Of a DNA stretch of 64,000 bases, positions 24,405 through 36,993 are shown piece after piece. The stretch is from Isoetes taiwanensis (Eukaryota > Streptophyta > Lycopodiopsida > Isoetales > Isoetaceae), in contig JAJEKV010000014.1 of the NCBI GenBank assembly GCA_021234155.1, positions 10,495,563 to 10,559,562 on the forward strand, in the 5' to 3' direction. Every line of letters begins with the position of its first letter. Position 1 is the stretch's first letter. The notes beneath the pieces were generated by a model, which was given only the letters and a program-made list of their open reading frames with translations, was not told where the DNA came from and searched no databases. The translations under genes were made by a program, and so were the position numbers.

Positions 24405-24925
24405 TACAGTTAGTATGTGTGAAATGTGGAACTGTTTGGGATTGCATTTTGGATATCTAATAGTATGCCACTTCAAAATCTGGTGTCATGGAATACGATG
24501 ATAACATCCAAAATGATTGGCATGTGGAGGTGTGCCATCTCTTTTTAGCAAATCAGGAAGGTATTTTTTTGACGTAATATCTTTTTACCTCTATTCTAAC
24601 TTCTAACCGCTACATTAACTACTTGGGGATGGTTTATCCATGCATGTCATTTATTCAGATCTTGCCCAAGATGCCATGGCCAAGGCTGCCTTTATTAACA
24701 ATTATGGAAAGTGTTTGCATTTAGAAGATGACATTTGCTTGTTTAAGGAAATATCCGAAAAGGAAATAAGTTCTTGGACTTACTAATGATTGTTGTGTGT
24801 GTTCATAATGGCATGGTATTCATGCTATTGAGTTCTTCAATGAAACACAACGACAAAGGATGATGCGGATAAAATCACTTTGATTAGCATTCTAGCCGAG
24901 GTGCTAACTTAGCAAGGTAGGCATG
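24405..24925 (+). pseudogene. PPR protein remnant (copy B)
   Basis: Second copy of the pentatricopeptide remnant, with MPLQNLVSWNTMI, AFINNYGKCLHLEDD and EISEKEISSWT readable. It has independent small changes such as GACTTACTAATG for GACTGCAATG, again at a CTG/CAG site. Confidence 0.7.
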
Positions 24926-27900
24926 TTCATGCCACTCTTGATATTGCATATGATTTTGATATCGTAATAGCTCATGAAATGCACACTCTCAAGGTTTGGG
25001 GGGGGCTCATTCATAGCTACACGTTAAGAGTCGGGGCATGCTCGTTCACCTAGCATTCTTGACTTTAAGTTTACATTTTATTTGGCATATTTTCTAGCAC
25101 ACCACGCATGGATATCCGTTGAAGACTACGATGAAATCCAAGACAATTAAGGTATCGACAAGACTCGAATTGAGTGAACTCATTGTACATAATTTTATTG
25201 TTTGCAACCGATTTTCCAATGCTATACCAATATGAGGCATGAACTGTGAATTATTGTCATTCACACAACTAGCCTAAGTAATCAACACAACCAAAAAGGG
25301 CGATGTCGGAAGATCAATGCATTATATAAAATTTTGATCATACAAAATTTAGCCCCAAGGAAAACTTCACAAAATAAGCCAGGGGCTGTATCGATTAATG
25401 TACCCAGTAGCCGGTGGAACAACGAAACCAAAGGAAGGAAGGAGAGGGATCGTCCAAGGGGCCTTTTACGTACAAAGGGCTGCGGCTTCGATAATCAACG
25501 GCTCTGAAGGGCACATGATCTCCTTGTGAGCACTATCGGCAATGTATGAGAATTGTTTGGACTTTGCCCGCTCAACCTAGGACACAATCTCGGGTGAAAC
25601 CTCCACATTCTGAATGACCCGACGCGTCGGTTGTAACCTCGGTTAGGGGTTACCAAGCAATCGGATCCCCGAAAATCTGTTAGGAGCCATCGAAGTGGAC
25701 AAGCTCGTGGCGATGGCGGAGTGCTCGGACGGTAGGGGCCTCTTGCTAGGATCGGCCGCCACCTAACAACGTCCCATCTAGAACCCGATCAGGGATAGCT
25801 TGATCTCTTGAGTGATCCATAGATGATTCTTTTCCGAGCCATGGAAAAAGCATGAACCCGTGGCGACTCAACACCAAATACACAACAAACTATGAGGCGC
25901 CCTACGGCGGCTTGAGGTCCCTAAGATTGAGTGGAATGGAAGAGAGGCTTTCGAGCACACAATTTAAACGGATAACTGGAATGATGCCCCTACCGGTACC
26001 GGGCGGTCCCGGTTTCAAAAAAATCGCTTTTACGATAAATTACCTTTCTTGCGGATGGGGCGTAGAATGTTAGACCAATTTGGATCGAATCCAGATAGCG
26101 GATTTGGGATTGCGGTGTGGAAAATCGGCTCGAATTACGGCGGAGAAGGCTAAAAGGTAACGGTGGCCGATTGTGGCACCTCAATAGCTAGCGGCATAGG
26201 TATCGGTAGGGGCAAGATATGACTTCGTATATGGCATCTAGGCCCGCAACCACGGTAAAAGGCGTGGCTGATATTAACACTAGACTGGCCCCATGATGGA
26301 CCATTAAAGGGCATTTTGAAGGTTCACAAAAAAATCATATAAAAATCAAAACGCAAACACTAGCCAAACCCTTTCTAGGAATTCATATATGGCAGTCATG
26401 CTTCACATAAAAATACACAAAAATGTATCAGCTCCCATTCTTGTGAGTTATGCTCTAGCAAACCCAAGGGGTCAAGTACCAAAAAGCTTCATGTTCACAC
26501 AAAGTAAAAATGTCTTGATGAAAAGATTTTTTTGATTTTTTTGATTATAATGTTATTTTTCTACACGAGATATAGAGCAAGGCACAAAAACCACATCTCA
26601 ATTGGAACTCGTGGAAGGAAGATAGAGCAATTCAAACGGGGGCCGGGGTCAAAAGCTGTCTTACGCCTTCGGGGACCGATCTTTGGTTCCAGAAGCGATT
26701 AATGATATAAAACAACAACTTTGAGAAGGAAAGTAATTTTGAGTTCAAATTTGGCATATAAGTAGTTCCACGAGATCCTCCATCCTACAAAAATGTTTGT
26801 TGAGTTTGAATTTGATGTTTTGACTTTTATTTCTATTTTTCAATTTTAGGGAATTTATACAAATGGATAACATTGCTACATATGACTCTAGGTTGACCTC
26901 CAAAAAAATCACATTTGGAAAGGTTATAAGGATGTGAAACAAATGCAAAAACAAACTTGTAAAAGAGCAAAAGACATGGTAAAAAAAAAAAATCAAAAAG
27001 CGATATATGTACACGCCATTAAATTCTTTGGTCAACAGTAGTTCATTTAAAATTTGATAATATCCTTATGTTAGTCCATTTCAAGTTGAGTTTTGGGATC
27101 TGAGTAGCTCTTGGACCACTTTGTTCACAAAAATATTTGTTGTTCATTATCTTGAGGATTGTACTAGAATAGATAACATCAATTATATAATATCTTCCAT
27201 GTTTTATTCTAGATTTGTGCTATAAGGTGTGACTTTACAAAATCACATCCTCAAAATAATAGCTCATGTCAAGAAACCAATGCAAAAAAGAACCAAGGAA
27301 AAATATGGAAAACATTTACTACAAAAATAAAGATAGATTTGCTACTTGCGTCCCGGTTATGAACCATCATTGGTCCAAATGACTGAAAGTTTGAAAATCA
27401 TTAATGGTGCCACCTTAATCAATTTTGATCTCAACTTTCACATACTGGTTTACTTGTATGATTCTCTATAGGACAAAATTAATTGATTAGGTTAGCTTGC
27501 ATAATTTAAGGGTAAGGTTGAAGCACAAAAAATTGAGAATTTATAAGGTATTTATGACCAATTGAACCTACATGGACTTTCACTTACATCTTTTCAAAAA
27601 TCATGTGATAGAAGCTAAAAAGTCATAGTATCATTCTACGGGGAAAAATGGATAAGGTTAGTGAGAGATATATGCTCTATACAATTGGTCTAAATGGACC
27701 AAAAATGGTGATGCGTGCTTATATAAATTAAAACCTTTGAAGTAACATGTTACTTTAACATGCAACTAGAGATTTCTATAGCCAAAAAAGGTTTGCATCC
27801 ATAAAAAAATATAATATACATGAAAGATAACTTACATGTAATATTATTCTATTTGAATGACAATGCTTTATAGCAAAGAATACGATATTAAGTTTATGCT

Positions 27901-29461
27901 AGTAAGAAATAAAGCGATTTCATGGTATTTTTTTCAATAAGACCATACAACCTATATAAGAGATGTTTATATATGTCATTTCTCACATTTTGAACTATTT
28001 TAAAGGCATATTTGGGGAAAAGTAGTGTCTTTTTCTATGAACCAAAGAAGTATATATGAAATGTTATGTGGTCTATTTATATTATGGCATGGCTAAATTT
28101 CAGAACATCCATTTGAATTCATCAATAAACATCACTAACTTAATCATTGTGGGGTTTTGGACCTATAATTATGAAGTTGACCCAACTTTTTATGCTCTAA
28201 TGTGTTAATCCGGCTATTGTACATCATGTTTGAATTCCAAAAATTGCATGGTTACACCCTAGTTACACTATATGTAAGTTGATAAGAGTTATGGTCTATG
28301 TAGATATAAATAGAACGCATCATTTATTACACACATGGCATTACGGATGGTTGTTATTGGAGCATTTTAACATATACTTTTGTCCGAGTGCAGATAGTAG
28401 ATTCTTTTTAGTAGATATTGAGGTTAACATGACTTATGAACACTCCAAAAAACATGAAACTATAGCTCGATAGTTAGCAACTTCGTTAATACAAGAATTA
28501 AATCAAAACTTGTTATAATGAGAGAGTAACAAATCTTGAACCTCAAGCGACTTTTTGACCAAAATAGGGTTTGGCGGCTTCCAGCAATGTCGATGATAGC
28601 AAAAAACATGGCAACATAAAACTCAATGTGTTCTATGATAAGCAGTGCAAATACCTCCAACTTTAGCAAGGTTTAGGTCACTTTATGCTAGAAAGATTGA
28701 AGAAGGCGCCTGGACTGGTGCGCAAACCCACAAATTCTCAATGTTTGAGCAATCACCACAAGGTATAAGTGAGCCCATTGGTCTTGAAATTCTCGGAGGT
28801 CATTAAGAAATAAGTGAAGACTCAAATGATGGTGGTATATTATAAAATTGAAATTTCTTTTCGTGAGTTACATGGGTTTAAGTGGGGAGGTCATAAGGGC
28901 GGTTAAGGTCCATGGATCGAGAATGATCCTGGGGCAGTCTAGTGTTAATGGGATGTGGCCCGCTCGTGAGAGAGACGTCGGCGCGATTCCACTCAAGTGT
29001 CGCGGTGGGTGGCACTTATAGCGTCCGTCATGGCTGGCCTCGAGTACCACGATGTGGTTAGGGGACATCGTGGCGATGGGCGCTAGACCCCCAAATTTAG
29101 GGCACCATAACTATCTAGCCTCGCATTTTTGGTGTCGATGTCTTTTGAGAAGTTGTTATATACAATATTAGGTATCCAAATTAGCCCGGCCGGATTGAGG
29201 GCGTGAAATCTGGCTACATTGGGCCAATTTGCCTCTTAAGTGCGCGAAACATAGCGACCATACCCTAACCTAAGAAAGGTATGATCCACAACCTAAGGAG
29301 CAAATGCAAAATTTAAAGGGTATGTCCACAACTTAAGGAGCTAATGCAGGAGATAAAGGAAGAATCTACAAGTCAAATCCTCGACATTGGAAAAGAATAG
29401 GAGGCAAACCACAAGACTCCTAATGTGAGACTGTCTAGTGAAAATGGCCAGTGATATACAA
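24926..29461. other. AT-rich noncoding stretch (copy B)
   Basis: Counterpart of 8,740-13,280 and equally without a recognisable gene. The core 26,500-28,850 is almost identical to copy A. The flanking G+C-richer parts (25,380-26,200 and 28,880-29,100) show many more differences, mostly at CNG sites. Confidence 0.5.
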
Positions 29462-30303
29462 AACTTTAAATCTAATCCCTATTTCACTCTAGCTAGATGC
29501 TTGTGCATCCCCTAGATGCTTGTGTAGCTAGTAGAAGCTCCTCAAGGCAATTTAGAAAAAACTTTAATCCCTATTTTCAAATCTAATCCCTATTTCACAC
29601 TAGCTAGATGCTTGTGCATCCCCTATTTCACACTAGATAGATGTTTGTGTAGCTAGTGGAAGCTCCTCAAGGCAATCTAGAAAAAACTTTAATCCCTATT
29701 TTCAAATCTAATCCCTATTCACACTAGCTAGACGCTTGTGCATCCCCTATTTCACACTACATATATGCTTGTGTAGCTAGTAGAAGCTCAAAAAACTCAA
29801 GGCAATCTAGAAAAAACTTAACCCGCTTATATTCAACTTTATAATACTCCTCAATCGAGGAAAAACTTAACCCCCTTATATTCAGTCAATAATACTCTTT
29901 CGTAATGGAAGCTCTATGCATTTCCAAAAACAACACGAGTCTATGTTTGTTGCTAGAATAGGATTCAAGAGCAGCTCATCTCCTTATTGCAACCCATATT
30001 CAACTCTATAATACTCCTTCGTAATGTAAGCTCTATGTATTTTCAATGTAATCAACTCTATAATACTACTAAAAGCTCTATGACTATAATACTCCTTTGT
30101 AATATAAGCCCTATGTATTTTAAAAAACTCTATAATACTCCTTTGTAGTACTCCTATGTAATGGAACCTCCATGTATTTTCAAACCACCCGGGACTTGCT
30201 GCCAGAACAGAATTCATGAGCAGCTCAACTCCTCTATGTATTTGCAAACAATGCGGGTCTATATTTCCTGCTAGAACAGGATTCAAGAGCAGCTGAACTC
30301 CTT
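29462..30303. repeat. Minisatellite arrays (copy B)
   Basis: Contains the three-unit 126-bp array (29,462-29,818) followed by the CTCTATAATACTCC short repeats. It is almost identical to 13,281-14,130, which shows the arrays existed before the 16-kb duplication and have not expanded since. Confidence 0.85.
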
Positions 30304-30333
30304 ATTGCAGCGGTGGTATAGAACAGTATGGAG

Positions 30334-30453
30334 GGGTAGTCTTCGTTTTGCAGCCCCCCCTCTGACGTGGCATTATGTCAGCCCTTGATTTGCAGATTGT
30401 ATGGTCTAGATCCATGCCACGTCAGGTGGGGGGCTGTAAAACGAAGGTGTCCC
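30334..30453. mobile_element. 120-bp foldback MITE (copy B)
   Basis: Identical in structure and flanks to the element at 14,157-14,276, with GTATGGAG at 30,326-30,333 and 30,454-30,461. It sits about 350 bp downstream of the tryptophan synthase alpha stop codon. Confidence 0.82.
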
Positions 30454-30799
30454 GTATGGAGACCCCCCGCTATGGAGACCCTGCCTAACGTTCAATATCC
30501 AAAATTCCCTAAAATAAACATTATATAGGAAAGGAAATCCCTACCTACGGGTGATTTACAAAATTGGAACCTTATACACGTTCCAGAAATCACACTGATT
30601 AGACATTGCTTGGAAATTTAACTTTAGAAAGTCACCTAACTAAAATAGTTGCCCAATTTGCTTGCCTTCAAACTTTGGCTTTAGATGCCATTGAAGCAAA
30701 GCTTCAAATCTATGATTTCTTTATCAAAATTATCAAAATTAAGAGACAATCGAATGTAGAAATAGTGAATATAAAGCTTGCTGCCAAAAAATAATTAGG

Positions 30800-33700
30800 C
30801 TACGGAAGTGCCGCCTTAATCTCCATAATGTAAGACTTCAACGCAGCAAGTCCTTCCGCGGAGAGCCACTTTGGCCAAGAAGCTTGACCACAGAACTCCC
30901 AATAATGACCCCATCAGCGCCCCAATCTACGACCTGGCCATAATAAAGATATCATTAACAAAAAGAAAAAGACATATTTTCATCGACAAGCAACATTGAA
31001 AGGGCACATTCTTGTTGCTAGTAGCAAGATAAGCACATTTTAGTGATGATAAGAAATGATACATTTAACTAGTTAGTTGTTATCCATTAGAATTTGTACA
31101 AATGTCCAATACTGGAATATAATATCCTCTAAATGAACTCAAATGACACGGTGCCAAAGCTTGAGTACTGCCTAGTTCAACCAAACTCAGACATCTCCTA
31201 TATATGTTAGGAATCTCATGACATCACAAAAAAGAATACCTCGTATACATTTACATAGGATGGATAAACTAAACACGAATAATAAGCAACTGGTCCCAGA
31301 ATTACATCCATAGATCTTGTATACTTCAGGAGAATTGTAGAATAATACCTGTGCTACATGCTCTGGTTTTGAAACACCAAAGCCAACGCTTATAGGCTTG
31401 TCTGTTACCTGCAGAATATAAAAGAAAACCCCTTGTCAACATAACCATATGGCAACTGGACCGACACTATTATGAGACAATGCTGGTAGACTGGATTGTC
31501 CTCCTACAAAAACAGAAAATACCAACATATACATCAAACGGATAAGAAAATTGAGACAATTCATGCTTAACGAACAAAAGCCAATACACTCGGTCAGTTA
31601 CAATCTCATTTTGCATGAAGTAAAGGCATGCTGACTGGACAGGAATCTATATACCATTTTTAGGTCAGAAATAAGCCTCTTCACTCTAGAATCCATGGAT
31701 GTTCGTGCACCTGTCACACCAGTTATGCTCACCTGCAGAATATACAAAAAACACATATTCAACTTAAGCTCATCCATTAAGATTCAGCATACTATAACTA
31801 TTACATATAGGTTGATTTTATGCAAGATTTCCTCAGGCAAGCCTGATGAACCGAGTGAAAACAAATATTGACTCGTCCATAACTAAACCGATGATGCATG
31901 TACACTTTTGACATCCTCACTTAACGACATGCATTCATCTTAGCTAAGGAATCCTCCCTCAAGCACAAATCAGACATGAAATCGGAGTTATAGCACACGA
32001 TTCTCTGGTAGGAAATAAAGCTGACGTCTTGAGGTGAAGAAAACCTTTAGTAAGTAGCTGCTGTCGGACAGTATGGAAGGCAGATGGGTTTCAATGTGTG
32101 TGTCATGAAAGGCAGGACTAATTTTGTTATCACATCAAAGTGGAACAACATTCTGGTCAAAGCAATCTTAAGCCAAATCACTTCAATAATGACTTCCAAC
32201 AATGCCTAGAACCCAGCTTTTAAGCTGGAGAGAGATACCACTGATTGCCACATGCTAAGCCTAGTGATTTCAAGATCATTAGATACCTGGTGGCACTTCT
32301 CTGAGTGCGAGTGCCCGTACATGTCTATCTGTATACATCCGGGCCTCCATACAAACAGAGATTAAAGAAGCCAACACTGCTGTATCACAATCTTACATCG
32401 CTAATGTATCTATACATATTCGAGCCTCCATACAAACAGAGAATGAAGAAGCCAACCCGCTGATCACAATTTTTCATCGCTAGTACACCTTTCAACTGAG
32501 AAGAGCAGACAGCCTTCTAATGAGAGCGGACATAAATCTGCTAGATGTACCTACTTGATGTATAGCGACAGTCAAATAGACAAGTTCTCCAACCAGACTT
32601 CAATATGGCTCGCATGAAATGGAATTAGGGCAACAGCCCACAATCATTCATCTCAAGCATGCTGCTCGTTTCCTTTGAGTGCTTTAAATTGTTTGGTAAC
32701 ATCCCTGTCATGATTAGACCTTGGAAGGCCAAACTTTGTCTGAGGCATGAATTTTGCAGTAAAAAGAAATCGCAAGTGGCATATTCTCAATCAGAGTCAT
32801 TCGAATCATTAGTTTATGAAAAAAAGACAAACGTTGAGCATTTCAAATCATAACGGGAGCAGCTCAATAAGTTGAATAACAGGCTGGGAACGTGATTTTC
32901 ATTGGATATGCTTCTGGAAGGAAAGCCTACAGAGCAGCTCAATAAGTTAAATAACAGGTCTAGGAACGTGATTTTCACTGGATATGCTTCTGAAAGGAAA
33001 GCCTACAGAGTTTCTGATCCAAATTCGTTGGATTTCTAATTGACACTCAAAGATTTGGCCTATACTTCATCAAGTGCTGTGTTAGGGCCAGGATTTTGAA
33101 TTGGAAGCAACTCTTCAAGCTCAATTGGCAGGCTCCATACAATGCACTATGATTTGCACTATGATTCATAAGAGACAAGTGCTTTCACTCAACAACTCAA
33201 TTTTGCTGACGGACATAAGAAGAAAAAAACATTCGATAAGGGGAAAAACTTTTAAGCAATGGATCACACTCACCCTAATTATCCAGGACATCATTCTTCT
33301 TAAATCATGTCAGGAAATAGCACCCACATACATCCAAACATTCAGAGGGTTGACATCCACGTCATCTCCAAAAAACAATTTTGGTCTGCTTTCAACAGAA
33401 ACAAAATCAACATGCATAACAGGCATGTAACATACGTCTTTGACGTACTTGACTTCATAATCCAACCTTATGTCAACTGTAGTAACTTCTCCATAATATG
33501 GTTGGCTCGTTTTTATCAGGAAAGCACGCATGCACCCTTGTCAAATGACAATTCGTTTGTTTTAGAGTGGCAAGATCCATGTCCATTGTTGTTTTGCTTG
33601 AAAATATAGTAAAGCTTAAAATTACACCTAAGACTAAACAGTCCTGAAGGAACAGAGACTCACCAGATACACAAAACCCTGAGAACTTTTGCAATCTCCT

Positions 33701-34939
33701 CCATGCTTGTAGAGGACTAGTTGGTGTTGCTAAAAGTATCTTTAAAAGAATGCAACCTTGATTCATATAATGCTTGAACTCAAACTTTTAAAAGAACCAT
33801 CAACCACATATTTCTCACAAGATCAATATTTTTTGCAGTAGAAACTTCTCTTAGCTTTGCAGTCTCCTCAAGTGGCACATCAGGGACAATAAGGCCTGTC
33901 CACAAGCTTTATCAAACGGTTGTACTGAGATGTGAACTTCAATTACAACAAACTCAAAATTGCTAACCAGAAACACCAGCTGCTCTGATATCCTCAAAAA
34001 ATCTTTCCAAACCTCGTCTCAGTATTGGGTTGAAGTAAGTAAACAGAACAATAGGTGCAGATAAAGTAGGCTGTACCTGCAAAACAAACAATAACAACCA
34101 ATGATGTAATATGCTCGCTGAATATTTACAAATATATACAAAGATCAGTTACAAATCACTTCATATACACTATAGCATTAGCCATTGTAGAATGGTTTAC
34201 GAAACTTAACAGCTCAACTTGACATTCTACAATTCCAATTCATGCAACGTGTTGGACAAAAAGACAAAATTAAACAAAAAGAGAGTGGAACTTATACCTT
34301 GCGAAGCATATCAAGAACACAATCGAGAGTAACGCCATTTGCTAGAGCCGTTGTATAAGCTTCCTGAAACACATAGGTATGGTGTTGGTAAACTATAATC
34401 ATAGAGATTCGTGTGTGTCGTGTAAAACGAGTGGAAAAGCACACCTGGATAACTGGGCCGTCTGCGAGTGGATCTGAATAAGGTACACCAAGCTCTATGA
34501 TATCGGCCCCCATGGTACTCAGTAATCTAAGTGCTTCAGCTGTTGTTTCTAAGTCTGGGTACCCAGCCGCTATATACGGGATCAAAGCAACCTGCCCAAC
34601 AAGTGCTCAACATTTACCGAAAGAACAATATATCCCTCCTGAAAGCAAGTAGCCAGGGGCAATAACATACATAAAACTTTGGAGGGGAAATTTCATTACA
34701 TCCAAGTATAATTCAAGTATAATTCAGCATTCTTCTACCTTGCCACGTTTCTTAAGCTCCTCAAACTTCAGTGTCACTCGCCCGCAACCAGTTGGCAAGG
34801 TAGTTACAGCTGCGCGAGTGATCACGAAGGATGGTCTCCTTTTTGGTGCAACAAGCATGGATAAGGCACAATTTCCCGAGGACAGAGTCTCATGTTGAAG
34901 CGCTTGACGTAAAAGAGGCACAAAATGGAGTGCCGCCAT
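30800..34939 (-). CDS. TSA: Tryptophan synthase alpha chain, nine exons, plastid-targeted
   Basis: The alpha subunit cleaves indole-3-glycerol phosphate to indole and glyceraldehyde-3-phosphate and passes indole to the beta subunit, the last step of tryptophan synthesis, in plastids. Exons: 34,739-34,939, 34,445-34,591, 34,298-34,363, 33,968-34,076, 33,819-33,895, 33,664-33,739, 31,655-31,732, 31,349-31,408 and 30,800-30,933, all with GT-AG edges and matching phases. About 316 residues, as expected for roughly 268 plus a transit peptide. The first 50 or so residues ([17 protein letters not shown]...) look like a transit peptide. Core motifs are [32 protein letters not shown] (catalytic Glu and Asp region), [17 protein letters not shown] joined to [10 protein letters not shown], and [12 protein letters not shown]. 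As written, exon 6 lacks two bases and exon 9 one base; the duplicate at 14,623-17,585 has the full exon 9, so these are probably sequencing errors. Confidence 0.93.
31740..33660. other. Intron 6 of TSA with an unassigned conserved open frame
   Basis: This 1.9-kb intron is much longer than the others (0.07-1.9 kb). On the minus strand 33,531-33,310 is open: [16 protein letters not shown], then [18 protein letters not shown], then [18 protein letters not shown]. It can be extended upstream through [11 protein letters not shown]. The composition looks protein-like, but the family is not recognised. The copy A counterpart (17,165-17,400) is interrupted. It may be a captured fragment or an old insertion; it is not part of tryptophan synthase. 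Confidence 0.35.
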
Positions 34940-35061
34940 TAATCCGAGCTCCGCTGTTGGGCGCGGAAGGTATGTTTATAACAATTTTGCATGGAATTCA
35001 TTTCCGGTTTTAGGGTTTAGGCGAGGGTCGTTCATTTGGGGGACGTGGCAGGCCTTTAGTA
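34940..35061 (-). promoter_or_regulatory. TSA promoter-proximal region with telo-box
   Basis: Only about 120 bp separate the TSA start codon from the outer repeat of the transposon at 35,062. On the minus strand 35,007-35,022 reads CCTAAACCCTAAAACC, which contains the plant telo-box AAACCCTAA common in promoters of housekeeping and translation-related genes. TATAAACATAC near 34,970 is AT-rich but too close to the ATG to be a convincing TATA box. Function is inferred from position. Confidence 0.5.
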
Positions 35062-36993
35062 GGGGAAATGCACTCCACCTGGCGGTTTCCAGGTGGAAAT
35101 CCGCAGGCGGCGCGCCGCGACCCGACGTGGCCAACGGGACCTTATAAATAATACCTTTTTGCTGATTGTGTCGCCCCTTTTTGCTGACGTTCTATTCCGG
35201 CAGAGCTCCTCCGAGCTCCTTTTTTGTGGCGCCAGCTCGATCGGCAGCTATTTTTTTGGATTGGAGGTTGTTTTCGGAGGCGCTAGGAGACGAGCTTCAA
35301 GACGACGTGTTCTTTGCTCGAGTTTGTGGAGTTTTTTTTGAGTTTTTGTAATTTTTCTTTTGTTTCTTTCTTACAGACTTTTTCTTGTGAACTTTGCAGG
35401 TATTTCGTCGAGATAACTTGTGCTTGAGGTGTTTTGGTGGAGGTAATCAACTTCTTGGATGTGTTCGTGGCTGTGAGTCGAGGTTTAGTGGCATTTAGTC
35501 GAGATTTTGTGGCTGTGAGCGTGCTGGTTCAGTCTGGGATGTTTTTTAAGGTATTTCCAGTTGCATGCATGCAGCAAGTGGAGAGTTATTTTGATAAAGG
35601 ATCAAGTTCTGCGTTTGCTCAACATTTTAAGGTTAGTTTTAAGCTGTAGTTTTTAAGGTTCTTCTTAATATATTTATCTAACATTTTTTTATTGTCTGCA
35701 GGTTGCAATGGCAGGTCTTTTGTGGCTTGTTTTGCTCTTTAGGTTTTCTAATGTTTCTCTGTTTAGTATGGTGGATTCTAGAGGTAAGGAAATGGAGACT
35801 CCATCTTTTTCCTTGAACTTGACTGGTTCTGTTGCCTGTGAGGAAGAAGTGATAGACGTAGACAAATTCTTGGAAGCAAATGTCAATGATGAGGTTACTC
35901 AGTTCATGGAGGAAGTTGAAAAAGAGCCATGGTTTTCTGAAGAGTTCAGGGTTCCTGCTCAGGACACAGAAAAAGAACCTGAGAGTGATCAGTTTCTCCC
36001 TCTTGATCAGAAAATAATGCATGATGTATATCATGGTGGAAGAGATGGTTCATCAAAGGTAACCAATTGGGCTAGGAAGAAATTTGATGCGTGGAGAGAA
36101 TTCAGGAAGATGGATACTTCCGTTCCAATTGAAGACATTCCATTCTCTGAGCTGGGAGAAATGCTTGTCATGTTTATTCTCCAAGTGAAGAAAAATAATG
36201 GCAAGATGTTTCCTGCTAGCAGGTATGTATTTCTGTTTTTTTTTTTGTGCTTTTGTGTTTTAATTGTAACTGTTCTTTATTGTTTTTGCAGTTTAAATAA
36301 CCTTTTCAGAACCATTGGTCGAATAATCAGGAAAAAGCAGGATATGATAATCGAAGAAACTGGAATTGATCGTCCACGATTTAATATTTTGCACCATCCG
36401 TTATTTGGTAGAGCGTGCAAGGCGTTTATTGGTGCTGCAGAGCGATCACGACGTGCTGGAGTTGGTGCAGCGACAAAGAAGAAGGCAGCTGAGATAAGTT
36501 TTCAATTGGAATGTGAATTACTAGCAGATCACGATCACCAGATCACACATAATACAGGTAATTTTAAATTTTAGTTTGAATTGTTTCTTTCGTTTCTTTT
36601 CTAATAAATTATGTTTTACAGGTTGTCAGAAACGCCTTGCGTATTACATGGTTTCTAGGTTTGGGATTCACGGGTATAAAGAACTGCATGGAGTGCTTGA
36701 TTGTGATGTCAGTCTGCGCAGCGATGAGTATGGAGATGCTGTGATGTACAGGGAGCGAGTTTCAAAGAATTGGCACAAAGAAAGATGAACAGTTTGATGA
36801 TTCGCATTTCTGCCCGCCAATTTGGAGTTATGAAATAGACTTTGTCGACACATACAAGCAGTATGTTAGGCATTTGCCGGAGAAGGATAATGATCAGCCT
36901 CGGGCTTTTTTTCTGCAAACAATTTGTAATCCAAGATATAATGTAAGTTTTGTAAGTTTATTGTATTTCTGATTTTTTTTAATAATAGTCATT

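Larger units (their letters stand above)
17598..33752. repeat. Copy B of the 16.2-kb direct tandem duplication
   Basis: This is the second direct copy of the unit described for 1,364-17,597. Its right edge lies in TTTAAAAGAATGCAACC, inside intron 5 of the tryptophan synthase alpha gene, so this copy is physically continuous with exons 1-5. It is about 80 bp shorter than copy A. Most differences are one- or two-base indels in homopolymers or changes at CAG/CTG. The order of features is unchanged. Confidence 0.93.

Noticed and set aside
1364-33752. Repeat-induced point mutation or cytosine deamination as cause of the A/B differences
   Set aside because: The changes run mainly from CAG/CTG toward CGG/CCG with indels, opposite to C-to-T deamination, and the affected copy alternates.
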